A DNA stretch of 59,483 bases from CAYNLK01 sp964398055 (GCA_964398055.1 CAYNLK010000038.1:1-59483), one strand, 5' to 3'. Counted from the stretch's first letter, positions 32,315 through 41,334 are shown. Program-made: numbers and translations. The notes: a model not told the origin generated them from the letters alone.

Positions 32315-33103
32315 TTAAGATCGGCTGAGTAGCGCGGCCGGGTTAAAACTCTGGCCAATCTTGGGAATGAAAACCTTCACCCCAGGCGCGACGATGTTGA
32401 CAGCCGCAGCAAACTCTTTGAGGTTGATCTGCCGGGTCAGGGGCGGATAATAGTTGTCCCAATGGTGGGGAATGACAACTTTTGGGGTGAGGCGGGCGGC
32501 TAATTGGACCACGGCCGAGTTTGTGTCAGGGTGGTATTCCACCGGCAACAGGGCAATATCCGGCTCAAGGTCTTGAATTTCTGCTTCAATCCAGCCGGCG
32601 CTGCCAAAGTGAACCAGCGACACCCCCTCACCTTGCAGATGATAGGCCACGATGTCACCGGGAGGCCAGCGGCGATCCAACTCCTGAGCCATAGCTAAAT
32701 TCCTGGGATTGTGGGTTAAAGCCCGCAGCACCGGTGATGAGTCAAGCTGGTTGACCAGGCTGGGCAGGGCCTGCCAGAGCAACTTCCCCAGCCCTTTGCT
32801 CTTTCTAAGGGTAAGCACCTGTAACGAATGTCGCGACACCCCCAGCTCGGCCAGACGTTGGCAAACCGACTTGGTGGCGTGAACAAGCGCGCCGGTCTGG
32901 CTGGCCAGGGCCGGTGTGTCCATGGCGTGGTCAAACCGGCCGTTGGTTAACAGAATTTCGTCAATCGGGTATAAATCAGTTAACCGGAACGGCAGCAGCG
33001 GATAGGCCTGGTCGGGACGAGACAAAAAAGGGTCGATGAGGAGGGTGGCCCCTTCACTGGTATCCAATTTAAAGCCAGCGGCCCCAAGCCAGGTGAGTTC
33101 CAC
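32315..33103 (-). CDS. MBL-fold hydrolase-like protein with altered metal site
   Basis: This 262-residue protein has the metallo-beta-lactamase fold as seen in UPF0173/UlaG-like proteins: MELTWLGAAGFKLDT, the strand LLIDPFLSRP, and late motifs LLPVEYHPDTNS and VIPHHWDNYYPP. The key HxHxDH box is NGRFDH at residues 54-59, so the first two metal-ligand histidines are Asn54 and Arg56, while Asp58 and His59 remain. Catalysis with a normal two-metal site is therefore doubtful; it may bind one metal, use a different chemistry, or be non-enzymatic. It is transcribed towards the kinase island (its stop lies 1 base from that of the plus-strand gene), with no coding neighbour on its own strand. Confidence 0.85.
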   Translation of the reverse strand: MELTWLGAAGFKLDTSEGATLLIDPFLSRPDQAYPLLPFRLTDLYPIDEILLTNGRFDHAMDTPALASQTGALVHATKSVCQRLAELGVSRHSLQVLTLRKSKGLGKLLWQALPSLVNQLDSSPVLRALTHNPRNLAMAQELDRRWPPGDIVAYHLQGEGVSLVHFGSAGWIEAEIQDLEPDIALLPVEYHPDTNSAVVQLAARLTPKVVIPHHWDNYYPPLTRQINLKEFAAAVNIVAPGVKVFIPKIGQSFNPAALLSRS

Positions 33104-33202
33104 TAAATTTCCCCGCGACTTTCAATCAATCTAAAATTTATGATACTAAGGTGTCGCTAAGGAGTCAAGCAGCCTGCGAAATTATTTCCGAAAAAGGCTG
33201 GA

Positions 33203-33232
33203 TTGTTCACCAAATTGGGGCTGTGGTACAAT
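33203..33232 (+). promoter_or_regulatory. Promoter for mutL
   Basis: TTGTTC (33203-33208), an 18-base spacer and TACAAT (33227-33232), which is preceded by TG, form a plausible sigma-70 promoter about 30 bases before the mutL start. Confidence 0.5.
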
Positions 33233-33263
33233 ACTACGACTAAAATGGTTAGGGAGAGCATAG

Positions 33264-35105
33264 GTGGGTATTCGGGTGTTGCCGCCTGACGTAGCGGCCA
33301 AAATTGCGGCCGGTGAAGTAGTGGAACGGCCGGCCTCAGTGGTCAAAGAGCTGGTAGAAAATGCCATCGACGCCGGCGCCAAAACCATCCGGGTCGAGAT
33401 TCAGGAGGGGGGCAAGCGGCTCATTCGGGTGATGGATGATGGCGCTGGTATTGCCGCCGAGGAGGTCCCGCTGGCCTTTGCCCGCCACGCCACCAGCAAG
33501 CTGGCTACGGTGGAGGATTTGAGCCGGGTGACCACGCTGGGTTTCCGCGGCGAAGCGCTGGCTTCTGTTGCGGCGGTTTCTCAATTGACGTTGGTGTCTC
33601 GACCCGCGACCCAGTCGGCGGCCACCCGGATTCGCTTTGAGGGTGGCCTTCAGCACTCCCTGGGCGTGGCCGGCGGGTCGGCCGGTACCATCATCACGGT
33701 TGAAAATCTGTTCTACAACGTCCCGGCCCGGTTGAAGTTTCTCAAAGCCACGGCCACCGAAGCCGGCCATATCTACCGGATTGTCACCCACTATGCCCTG
33801 GCCTATCCCCACATCCGTTTTTCGTTGAGCAACGATAATCGGTTGGTGTTTCAAACAAATGGCAGCGGTGAGTTGCTCGATGCTTTGATTGCAGTTTTTG
33901 GGGCGGAGACGGCTCGCCAGATGGTGTCGGTGGCAGGGGTGGAATCAATTCGAACCGGTGTGGCCCAGAGTGATGTCTTAGCGCCTGACCTGCTCACCTC
34001 AACTGATTTGGCCGTGTCTGGTTACGCCGGCGCCCCCGCGCTGCATCGCGGTACCCGCGACCAGATCATCTTTTTTGTCAATAAACGCTGGATCCAAGAT
34101 CGAGCTTTGAATCAGGCGGTGGTGCAGGCCTATCATACTTTCTTGCCGGTCAATCGTTATCCCATAGCTGTACTCAACATCGAACTTGATCCGGCTGAGG
34201 TGGATGTTAACGTCCATCCAACCAAAGCTGAGGTAAAATTTAGAGACCCCCGAGCTATTTTCAAGGTGATCCAGAAAGCCGTGCGCGAGGCGGTGATCGC
34301 CGCGGCGCCGGTGCCAGGTTATGGTCGCTCTGTCTCGCCCTCAGATTATCGCGATTTTGGCGGCGGGCACGCCGGCGAGTGGACCCCCTGGCAAAGTTCA
34401 TTTAGCCAGACCCCTGGTTCGACTGCCAGTCAGTTTGGCTTTGATTTACAGCGAACGTCGCCATTTTTGCCAACCGGGGAGAGAGAGGCGGAGGATCGGC
34501 CCTTTGACACAGCCGGTTCAACTCTGGCCATGCCGCCGATGCGGGTCATCGGCCAGGTCCAGCAGATGTATATTGTGGCCGAAGGACCCGATGGCCTCTA
34601 TCTGATCGACCAGCACGCCGCTCACGAGCGCATTCTATACGATAAGCTGGCCGCCCAGAAAGCTCAGGCGGCCGTGATTAGCCAGCACTTACTGGAACCG
34701 GTGGTGATTGACCTGTCGCCGGGGCAGGCGGCTGTACTTGAGTCCGAACTGGCGGCCTTGACTGAGGTTGGTTTTCAGTTGGAACCTTTCGGCGGAGCAA
34801 CGTATCGTCTTCGGGCCGTACCCGAGATACTGCAACAGTCCGACCCGGCCCAAATCCTGGTTGACATTCTGGCCGAGATGGCCGAGGGGGCGGTGCCGCT
34901 GGCTCGGGAAACCCACCAAAAAATTGCCATCATCGTTTGTAAGCGCGCCTCAATCAAAGGGGGGCAGATACTTTCTTTCGAAGAGATGCGAGAACTGGTC
35001 CGGCAACTGGAAGCAACCAGCGCCCCGCGCACCTGTCCTCACGGCCGCCCCACAATGATCCATCTTAGTTCAGCCCAGTTGGCTCGTGAGTTTGGTCGAT
35101 TTTAG
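33264..35105 (+). CDS. mutL: DNA mismatch repair protein MutL
   Basis: This 613-residue protein has the GHKL ATPase motifs of MutL in order: LPPDVAAKIAAGEVVERPAS, ENAIDAGA, DDGAGI, GFRGEALASVAAVS and NVHPTKAEVKF. The C-terminal dimerisation domain has DQHAAHERILYD, the endonuclease box DQHAx2Ex4E with Asp in the last position, then CKRASIKGG and CPHGRPT, so it is the nicking type found in bacteria without MutH. It couples mismatch recognition by MutS to strand incision; mutS is not in the window. The start is GTG at 33264 with GGGAG upstream. The pentapeptide gene follows 28 bases later. Confidence 0.97.
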   Translation: MGIRVLPPDVAAKIAAGEVVERPASVVKELVENAIDAGAKTIRVEIQEGGKRLIRVMDDGAGIAAEEVPLAFARHATSKLATVEDLSRVTTLGFRGEALASVAAVSQLTLVSRPATQSAATRIRFEGGLQHSLGVAGGSAGTIITVENLFYNVPARLKFLKATATEAGHIYRIVTHYALAYPHIRFSLSNDNRLVFQTNGSGELLDALIAVFGAETARQMVSVAGVESIRTGVAQSDVLAPDLLTSTDLAVSGYAGAPALHRGTRDQIIFFVNKRWIQDRALNQAVVQAYHTFLPVNRYPIAVLNIELDPAEVDVNVHPTKAEVKFRDPRAIFKVIQKAVREAVIAAAPVPGYGRSVSPSDYRDFGGGHAGEWTPWQSSFSQTPGSTASQFGFDLQRTSPFLPTGEREAEDRPFDTAGSTLAMPPMRVIGQVQQMYIVAEGPDGLYLIDQHAAHERILYDKLAAQKAQAAVISQHLLEPVVIDLSPGQAAVLESELAALTEVGFQLEPFGGATYRLRAVPEILQQSDPAQILVDILAEMAEGAVPLARETHQKIAIIVCKRASIKGGQILSFEEMRELVRQLEATSAPRTCPHGRPTMIHLSSAQLAREFGRF

Positions 35106-35133
35106 GACTTTGCCAGCAGATAAGGAGCAAAAA

Positions 35134-35505
35134 ATGGAAGCAGCCGAAATAATTCAACGATATGCCGCCGGGGAACGCGATTTTCAGGGGGTGAACTTGC
35201 GTGAGGCTGATTTGAGTGGGGCCGACCTGAGCGGGGCTAATCTGAGTGGCGCCGATCTCAGCCTGGCCAAGTTGGCGCAAGTCAATCTAAGCGAGACCGA
35301 TTTAAACCAGACCAATCTTAGCGGCGCTCTTTTACAACATGCCAACCTGAGCCGCGCGAACCTAACCGCAGCCAACTTGAGTTGGGCCGACATGGGCTTT
35401 GCCAACCTGACCGCAGCCAACCTGACCGGCGCCAATATGCAAATGACCATTCTCTTCAGAGCCAGACTGACCGGGGCCATTATGCCCGCAGATACAAATC
35501 GATAA
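35134..35505 (+). CDS. Pentapeptide repeat protein
   Basis: This 123-residue protein is almost entirely A(D/N)LxX pentapeptides (ADLSGADLSGANLSGADLS and onwards, about 18-20 copies from residue 22 to the end), which form a right-handed quadrilateral beta-helix. A short helix (MEAAEIIQRYAAGERDFQG) precedes the repeat. Start ATG 35134 follows AAGGAG; an in-frame extension reaching into mutL is unlikely. Some pentapeptide proteins mimic DNA and protect gyrase, but this one has no Qnr-like loop and most family members have no known role. It probably shares the mutL transcript. Confidence 0.9.
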   Translation: MEAAEIIQRYAAGERDFQGVNLREADLSGADLSGANLSGADLSLAKLAQVNLSETDLNQTNLSGALLQHANLSRANLTAANLSWADMGFANLTAANLTGANMQMTILFRARLTGAIMPADTNR

Positions 35506-35521
35506 AAATTGGCCTGGTATT

Positions 35522-35553
35522 AAGGTACTTTTGGGCAAATCCGTAAGTACCTT
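35522..35553 (+). terminator. Possible terminator after the mutL-pentapeptide unit
   Basis: A perfect 9-bp stem, AAGGTACTT (35522-35530) with AAGTACCTT (35545-35553), has a 14-base loop. It is followed by TCCC rather than a T-run, so it could end transcription weakly or act as an mRNA 3' hairpin. Confidence 0.4.
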
Positions 35554-35677
35554 TCCCTATAAGTTGACCCTGTGGGTCGGTACTTTTGCCTCTATAATTT
35601 TGGGGCCGTTATCATTTATAATCCAACTTGATAATTATATACTCTAATCTAGCCTCATTTAGAACCAGGAGAAAAAG

Positions 35678-37918
35678 ATGAAGAAATCTGCTGTAGTTAC
35701 TTTGATCTGCTTGCTAATTTTTGGAGTTATCGCCGGCGGGAGCGTTGCCTCGGCTGCAACCGGAGCCTATACTCATTCCTCCGGCGCCTTCAGCCTGACC
35801 GCATTTGGCGTGCTGGAGGAAGAGGTCGATAACGGCGCCCTCTTCGTCGGTGACGACGCCATGGTTATGGTGCTGTTCGGCCAGACCCCCATCGAAGTGA
35901 CCGGGGAGACGCTGCCCAGCGTGGTCAGCCCCATCCTGGATGGTATTCAGGAGTTTGACGATTATGAACTCAACATCGATGAGATTGAAAGTGAAGCTGA
36001 CAGCTTTCTGATCCATTTTGAAGCGATTCCCGGTGACGCCGGTAGCGACTTCAGCGCCGGCGATCTGTTTGTTACCCAAAATGGTGACTATCTGTACCTG
36101 ATGCTTCTCCTGGCCGCGGATTATGAGGCGGTCGCCGAAGCCTGGTTCGAAACCGTTAATAGCTTCACCTTCGATCTGCCGGCTCTGGAGGAAGCAGTTG
36201 AAGAAGAGGAAGAAAAAGCGGCTGGAAGTGGTGAGGAAAAGACCGTGGTTCTGGCCGACGAGATCGTTAGCAACGGTTTTCTGCCCGAAGTCAACGGCTT
36301 TAGCTTTGAGAACTACGGTAGCGAGGCCGGCGCCACCGATTTGACCCCGGCTGAGCTACAGCGCATGTTCGGCGATCAGGTCTGCACCAGCATTGCCAAC
36401 GATGAGTGTCTGCTTACCCCGCCGGCCCGGCAATGGATGCAACAGATCAATAGCTATATGAGCGGCGGTCACTGCGAGGGGATGGCCGTGCTCAGCACCC
36501 TGATGTATTACGACCAGATCGACCCGGCCCAGTTCGGCGGCCAGACTGCTTACGACCTGTCGCTTGACAATGAAGAGCTGCAGCGGGAGATTGCTTACTG
36601 GTGGACCACCCAGAGCACCTACCCTGGCGCAGCCGTGCGGGTGGCCGAGTCGCCCAGCACCGTGCTCGATACTCTCATCGAGCACTTTGCCCAGGGCCAG
36701 GATGCCGCTGAATGGTGGGCGATGGGCTTCTATCGCCGCGATGGTAGCGCCGGCCACGCCGTTACCCCGATTGGGGTGGAAGACAAAGGCAACGGCATTT
36801 ACCATATTTTGCTTTACGACAACAACTTTCCCGATCAAACCCGCATTCTGGAAGTCGACCGCAACACCGATACCTGGCAGTATGAAGGCTCGCCTAATCC
36901 GGAGATTGAGTCCTTCTTGTATGACGGCGACGCCGATCTCCAAAACCTGGAGATCGTGGCCATCTCCCCCCGGCTGGAGCAGCAGAGTTGCGACTTCTGC
37001 GCCGGCGGCGGCTTCACTGCTGAGCAAACTCTGAACTCTGCCCCCAAGCAAGCCGCTCTCAAACAGGCCCAACTCCCTGATTACCCGGCCTGGCAAGATG
37101 TCCAGCAGCGCTGGGCTTTGCTTATCGACGGTAAGACGACCGATTTTTACCAAATCTGGCTCACCGGCAAATCTGCTCTGCTGATCATCGATGATTGGGG
37201 CCGGCGGATTGGTTACGATAACGGCGAATTTGTCAACGAAATCCCCGGCGCCTCTACCCAAAATATGCGCATCTTCTTCCAACAGCAGCCAGGCGGTGGC
37301 CTGGATAAGGACAAATCACCGGTCTACCGCATCCCGGTGGGGCTTTCTTTTACGGTCAATGTTAATGGCAGTGAGCTAGAGGAAGCCGGCAGCTCCGATG
37401 TGTCGATGATTGGACCGGGCTACTATCTGGACGTATCAGGCATCTGGCTGGAGCCGGGCGAGATGGACAGCATCACTGTTTTCATCCACAAGAGTCGCCA
37501 TCAACTGACCTACTATACCGATTACGCCGAGTCGCCGGAGATTGAGATGGGGCTGGAAACCGCAGCAGCCGACTACGCCTTCATTGTCAGAGCAACCGAA
37601 CTGGTCGGGGTTGAAGACAGCTTTGACATCGCTCTGGATATGGCCACCCACGAGTTTATTCTGAATACCAGCTACAACACTGAACCCAGTACCTATGAGA
37701 TTTATGTGCTGCAAATTGATGATGAGGGCGAGCGGGTGTTTGGCTCCGCCGAGGTGGTGATGGAGCCGGAGAACACTGCCTACATCCCCTTCACCGACTG
37801 GATCGGTGAGGGCAGTGGTCTGCGGATTGATTTTGACTACGAAAACGACGGCGAAATTGACGACCAATATGAACTGCCCGACATAACCGGCGAGATGGAA
37901 TTCTACACCGCCGAATAA
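35678..37918 (+). CDS. Large secreted protein with papain-like Cys-His-Asp signature
   Basis: I do not recognise a named family for this 746-residue protein. It begins with a clear signal peptide (MKKSAVVTLICLLIFGVIAGG..., cut near Ala27). After an acidic linker (about 170-185) comes a region that looks like a cysteine peptidase or transglutaminase fold: GGHCEGMAVLSTLMYY with Cys266 at the start of a helix, then SAGHAVTPIGVEDKGNGIYH with His360, then a strand ending YDNNFP (Asp381/Asn382). Order and spacing (about 94 and 21 residues) fit a Cys-His-Asp/Asn triad. The C-terminal 280 residues look like beta-rich extracellular domains. It is preceded by AGGAG and followed by a terminator, so it is a single-gene unit. 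It could equally be a non-catalytic relative. Confidence 0.75.
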   Translation: MKKSAVVTLICLLIFGVIAGGSVASAATGAYTHSSGAFSLTAFGVLEEEVDNGALFVGDDAMVMVLFGQTPIEVTGETLPSVVSPILDGIQEFDDYELNIDEIESEADSFLIHFEAIPGDAGSDFSAGDLFVTQNGDYLYLMLLLAADYEAVAEAWFETVNSFTFDLPALEEAVEEEEEKAAGSGEEKTVVLADEIVSNGFLPEVNGFSFENYGSEAGATDLTPAELQRMFGDQVCTSIANDECLLTPPARQWMQQINSYMSGGHCEGMAVLSTLMYYDQIDPAQFGGQTAYDLSLDNEELQREIAYWWTTQSTYPGAAVRVAESPSTVLDTLIEHFAQGQDAAEWWAMGFYRRDGSAGHAVTPIGVEDKGNGIYHILLYDNNFPDQTRILEVDRNTDTWQYEGSPNPEIESFLYDGDADLQNLEIVAISPRLEQQSCDFCAGGGFTAEQTLNSAPKQAALKQAQLPDYPAWQDVQQRWALLIDGKTTDFYQIWLTGKSALLIIDDWGRRIGYDNGEFVNEIPGASTQNMRIFFQQQPGGGLDKDKSPVYRIPVGLSFTVNVNGSELEEAGSSDVSMIGPGYYLDVSGIWLEPGEMDSITVFIHKSRHQLTYYTDYAESPEIEMGLETAAADYAFIVRATELVGVEDSFDIALDMATHEFILNTSYNTEPSTYEIYVLQIDDEGERVFGSAEVVMEPENTAYIPFTDWIGEGSGLRIDFDYENDGEIDDQYELPDITGEMEFYTAE

Positions 37919-37964
37919 TCTGCCGTTGCCGCAGAATTTACCCCTGGAATTGATAATTTAGTTG

Positions 37965-37998
37965 AACACCCGGAGGCTTAGAAACTCCGGGTGTTTTG
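37965..37998 (+). terminator. Rho-independent terminator after the secreted protein
   Basis: An 11-bp perfect stem (37965-37975 with 37985-37995) with a 9-base loop is followed by TTGTTATTTT. It lies about 47 bases after the stop codon. Confidence 0.88.
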
Positions 37999-38027
37999 TT
38001 ATTTTGTGGTTACGGCCTTAAAAAGCT

Positions 38028-38804
38028 CTATTCCAGCTCAAATGTCACCGTCACCCGGGCGTTGACCGTAATCTGGCCCGGAGCGATCGCGCTGTCGCCG
38101 GCGTTAAAATTATTGCCGCCCACCTCTTGAATCACGTTCTGAGCCATATAGCCGCCCCAGCGGGAACCCCACCAGGTGCCATACCAGGACCACCAGCCGG
38201 CCTGATCCTCGTGGATGGTTTGTGGCCGGCCAATGCTTTGGCCCAACTCTCTGGCTAAAGCCGTTGCCTTTTCCTGAGCGGCCTTTATGGCCAGAGCCCG
38301 GGCCTGGTCGCGGTGCTTGCGCAACTCAGTTGTTCGAAACTGGATGCCATGCACATAGTTGACATTGGCTTCCAGGATGTCGGTCAGCAAATCTTCAAAC
38401 TTGGCGATATCCTTGAGGGTAATGACAATCGTCTTGCGCACAAAATAACCAATCAGCCGATCCTTTTCGTAATTGTCGTGGTAGCGCGGCTCGATGCTGA
38501 TCAGGTCGGTCTGGATGTGGCGGGACTCGATGCCGTAACTGCGGGCCAGTTCCAGCACTGTTTTGACCCGGCCGTCGTTTTGTAGTTTAGCCACCTTAAG
38601 TTGTTCATCCCAGGTTTCCACCCCCAGGGTCAAAATAACTTCATCCGGCACCACCCGCACTTCGGCGTCACCGCTAACGGTGATGTAGCCTGGTTCGGCT
38701 TTGGTGCCTGGCTGGTTGAAGTTCGGCTGGCTTATCGTCCAGGCCGATAGGATCAGCCCTACAACCAGGGCCACGGCCAATAAAGAGATATTTTTTGTGT
38801 TCAT
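38028..38804 (-). CDS. SIMPL (DUF541) domain protein
   Basis: This 258-residue exported protein has an N-terminal hydrophobic signal or anchor (about 7-25) and the SIMPL/DUF541 domain: YITVSGDAEVRVVPDEVILTLGV, then IQTDLISIEPRYHD...IGYFVRKTIVITLKD and ALAIKAAQEKATALAREL, ending APGQITVNARVTVTFELE. Family members (for example E. coli YggE) sit in the periplasm or outside the membrane and have been linked to oxidative-stress resistance; the molecular role is unclear. A Trp/Gly-rich insert (GWWSWYGTWWGSRWGG, about residues 203-218) is unusual and may contact membrane or other proteins. It is convergent with the secreted-protein gene. Confidence 0.9.
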   Translation of the reverse strand: MNTKNISLLAVALVVGLILSAWTISQPNFNQPGTKAEPGYITVSGDAEVRVVPDEVILTLGVETWDEQLKVAKLQNDGRVKTVLELARSYGIESRHIQTDLISIEPRYHDNYEKDRLIGYFVRKTIVITLKDIAKFEDLLTDILEANVNYVHGIQFRTTELRKHRDQARALAIKAAQEKATALARELGQSIGRPQTIHEDQAGWWSWYGTWWGSRWGGYMAQNVIQEVGGNNFNAGDSAIAPGQITVNARVTVTFELE

Positions 38805-38946
38805 CAGTAATTGCTCCTGTCATTGAGTTGAGGTTGATGACTGCCGGCGGTCTACGGTTTATCATAGCAGTCTTGTGCGACAGGCAAGTGACAGGAACTG
38901 GGCAAATCGAGGATAATCCAGAGCGTGTTTCAAGAGTCGCAAGCTA

Positions 38947-38980
38947 AGGTGACCGGCACTTTTCTAAGTGCCGGTCACCT
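38947..38980. repeat. Perfect 15-bp palindrome
   Basis: AGGTGACCGGCACTT (38947-38961) pairs fully with 38966-38980 across 4 bases. It lies after the stop of the minus-strand histidine kinase gene and upstream of the SIMPL gene. It has no T-run, so it may be a repeat element, an operator or a weak terminator. Confidence 0.6.
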
Positions 38981-38998
38981 AATTGAGGATAAGCCCGC

Positions 38999-40510
38999 CT
39001 ATGGCATGGGCAGGTTGAAGTTGACTATTGTGCCCCGTCCCTCCTGGCTTTCCAGCCACAGCCGCCCGCCGTGGGCCTCTACCAGTGAGCGGGCGATGGC
39101 CAGGCCCAGGCCGCTGCCGCCTTCGGCCCGGGCGCGGGCCTTATCGGCCCGGTAGAAACGCTCCCCAATCCGGGCCAAGTCGCTGGCTGGAATCCCGACT
39201 CCTTCATCTTGTACCTGCACCTGGATCATTTGGCCATCTTCCCGCTGCACTCTGACCGTAACCTGGCCGCCGGGCCGGGAATACTTGAGGGCGTTGTCCA
39301 GCAGGTTGACCAACACTTGCGCCAGGCGATCCGGATCGGCCCAAACTGAGGTTTTTGTGGAACTGGTTTCTAGCCGCACTATCACCGCTTTGGTTTCAGC
39401 CAGCGACCTCAGTTGTTCGATAACCGTCTGGACCAAAGGCTCCAGTTCAACCGGTTGCCGCTTTAGAGTTAGCGCCGCCGAGTCGACTCGCGACAGCAAC
39501 AGCAGGTCGTTCACCAGCCGGTTGAGCCGGTCGGTTTCCTGCTCAACGGTAGCTAAAAACTCATCCCTGACGTTGGTGTCATTCACTGCCCCGGCCCGTA
39601 AGGTTTCGATCAGCCCCTTGATCGACGTTAGCGGCGTGCGCAATTCGTGCGACACATTGGCTACAAAGTCCACCTGCATCTGCCGGGCCGCCCGCAGCCG
39701 AGCGGTCATCTCATTGAAGGTTTGGCTGAGCTGGCCCAGCTCATCGCGGGAAGTAACCGGCACCTCTTGTTCGAGTTGACCCTGAGCGACTGCCCTGGCC
39801 GCCGTGGTCAACCGCCGTACCGGCCGGGCAATGGCCCCGGCCAATAGTAGCCCGACTAGAGCCGATAGAACCAAGGCCATAACCGTTGACAACAGCCAGC
39901 GATTGCGTAAATCATGCAGTACGGCGGTCATGTCGCGCAGCGGCTGGCTCAGATAGACTACACCCACCAATTTATCCTCCACCAAAACGGGCAGAGCCAG
40001 GTGCATGGCCGCCTGCTCCGTCCTGCTCTCGTCAATCCGGCTACCCGGCCGGCCGGTCAGGGCCTGGATTACTAGCGAGTCAGCGCCCAGTTCGTCTCCT
40101 CGCCCGCCTGTCCGGGAGTCAACCAGGACTATCCCCTGCTTGTCCAGGATGCGGATCCGGGTTTCGAGTTGGCTACTTAATTGAAAAGAGGCTTCGGTCA
40201 GGTAGTCCAGATCTAAGGAAGGGGCATCGGCTGGCGGGGCAACATTCTGGGCCTGCAGAGACAAGTTGCCCACTTGCTGCTGGAGTGTGTTGTACAGCGG
40301 AGTCTGGTTCTCAACGGAGTCGCCGCCGACCCTGGCCCCGGGGATGAGCGCCTGGGCGGTAATGCGGGCCTGGGCCATCAGGCTCTCTTCCAATGCCTGC
40401 AGAAAGTAACGTTCCAGCAGCGACAACAGCAATAAGCCCGACAACCCCATCGCCAGGACAATGACCAGGAGATGGCTGAGAGTCAACCGCAGGCGAATCG
40501 TGGCGAACAT
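38999..40510 (-). CDS. Sensor histidine kinase (PhoR/VicK-like)
   Basis: This 503-residue membrane kinase has a first helix (about 11-32), an extracytoplasmic region of about 160 residues that looks like a single sensor domain, a second helix (about 213-232), a HAMP domain (IARPVRRLTTAARAVAQGQL), a HisKA domain with His288 in NVSHELRTPLTSIKGLIETL, and an ATPase domain with DEGVGIP and GSGLGLAI. The HELRTPL box and the LIETLRAGA helix are typical of PhoR/VicK-type kinases. Its response regulator gene ends 4 bases upstream, so they form a standard two-component operon. The signal is not evident; no phosphate-uptake genes are nearby, so a PhoR role is not supported. Confidence 0.94.
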   Translation of the reverse strand: MFATIRLRLTLSHLLVIVLAMGLSGLLLLSLLERYFLQALEESLMAQARITAQALIPGARVGGDSVENQTPLYNTLQQQVGNLSLQAQNVAPPADAPSLDLDYLTEASFQLSSQLETRIRILDKQGIVLVDSRTGGRGDELGADSLVIQALTGRPGSRIDESRTEQAAMHLALPVLVEDKLVGVVYLSQPLRDMTAVLHDLRNRWLLSTVMALVLSALVGLLLAGAIARPVRRLTTAARAVAQGQLEQEVPVTSRDELGQLSQTFNEMTARLRAARQMQVDFVANVSHELRTPLTSIKGLIETLRAGAVNDTNVRDEFLATVEQETDRLNRLVNDLLLLSRVDSAALTLKRQPVELEPLVQTVIEQLRSLAETKAVIVRLETSSTKTSVWADPDRLAQVLVNLLDNALKYSRPGGQVTVRVQREDGQMIQVQVQDEGVGIPASDLARIGERFYRADKARARAEGGSGLGLAIARSLVEAHGGRLWLESQEGRGTIVNFNLPMP

Positions 40511-40514
40511 CGGT

Positions 40515-41222
40515 CTACCCGGTTATAGCCAGTCTGTAACCTACCCCCCGGACCGTGGCGATAATGTCGGCGTCAGCACTGTGGGCCACCCCGGTAGCCT
40601 CGCGCAGTTTTTGGCGTAGGCGTTTGATAGCTGCATCAACGGCCCGCAGATCTCCAAAGTAGTTGTAGCCCCAGACCTGCTGCAACAGTTGCTCCCGGCT
40701 CAAAACCTGGCCGGTGTGTCGCGCCAGGTAGCTGAGCAAATCGAACTCCAGATTGGTAAGCTCGAGTGGCTGGCCGGCCCAACCAGCCTGGCGACTGGCC
40801 GGATCGATGGTCAGATTCCCCAGGCGAATAGGCCGGGGGGTGGCCAGGTCTGTTGGCGAGGTCGCCCGGCGCAAGACATTCTTGATCCGGGCCATCAACT
40901 CCCGCACGCTGAAGGGTTTGACGACATAATCATCGGCGCCCAGTTCCAATCCCACCACCCGGTCCACTTCGGTATCGCGGGCCGTAAGCATAATGATGGG
41001 CACGTCTCGCTCCCGGCGGATGGCCCGGCAAACCTCAAGCCCGTCCAGGCCGGGCAGCATCAGGTCGAGGATGATCAGGTCGGGTTGTTCCTGGCGGGCT
41101 TGAACCAGGGCCTCTGCCCCATCTCGAGCCGTAACCACCTGGTAATGGGCCTGTTTAAGATTGTAGGCCAGCATATTCACGATGGGCAGCTCATCATCTA
41201 CCACCAGAATCTTAGCTGTCAC
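40515..41222 (-). CDS. OmpR/PhoB family response regulator
   Basis: This regulator of about 235 residues has a receiver (Asp9-Asp10, phosphoacceptor Asp53 in IILDLMLPG, Thr/Lys in MLTARD and VVKPFS) and an OmpR-type winged helix (LTNLEFDLLSYLARHTGQVLSREQLL, then VWGYNYFGDLRAVDAAIKRLRQKL). The VDAAIKRLRQKL recognition helix is typical of PhoB/VicR-like regulators. A GTG start at 41222 was chosen because GGGGAG lies 6 bases upstream. It is followed by its kinase gene after 4 bases. The two proteins should form a phosphotransfer pair that controls transcription of unknown targets. Confidence 0.95.
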   Translation of the reverse strand: MTAKILVVDDELPIVNMLAYNLKQAHYQVVTARDGAEALVQARQEQPDLIILDLMLPGLDGLEVCRAIRRERDVPIIMLTARDTEVDRVVGLELGADDYVVKPFSVRELMARIKNVLRRATSPTDLATPRPIRLGNLTIDPASRQAGWAGQPLELTNLEFDLLSYLARHTGQVLSREQLLQQVWGYNYFGDLRAVDAAIKRLRQKLREATGVAHSADADIIATVRGVGYRLAITG

Positions 41223-41334
41223 CAAATACTCCCCTGGCTATGGGTTCTTGAATTTAAAGCGTAACAGAAATTATGGTTGAGGTCAAGCAGCTTGGCGGCA
41301 GAATTGTGACAGGTTCGTGACAGGACAGGCGGAA

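Noticed and set aside
36356..37282. Minus-strand open frame of 308 codons opposite the secreted-protein gene
   Set aside because: The plus strand has a signal peptide, ribosome site and terminator; the antisense frame has none.
38999..41222. PhoR-PhoB phosphate-response pair
   Set aside because: The domain types fit, but no pst/pho genes are nearby and the sensor region is not diagnostic, so only a generic two-component call is made.
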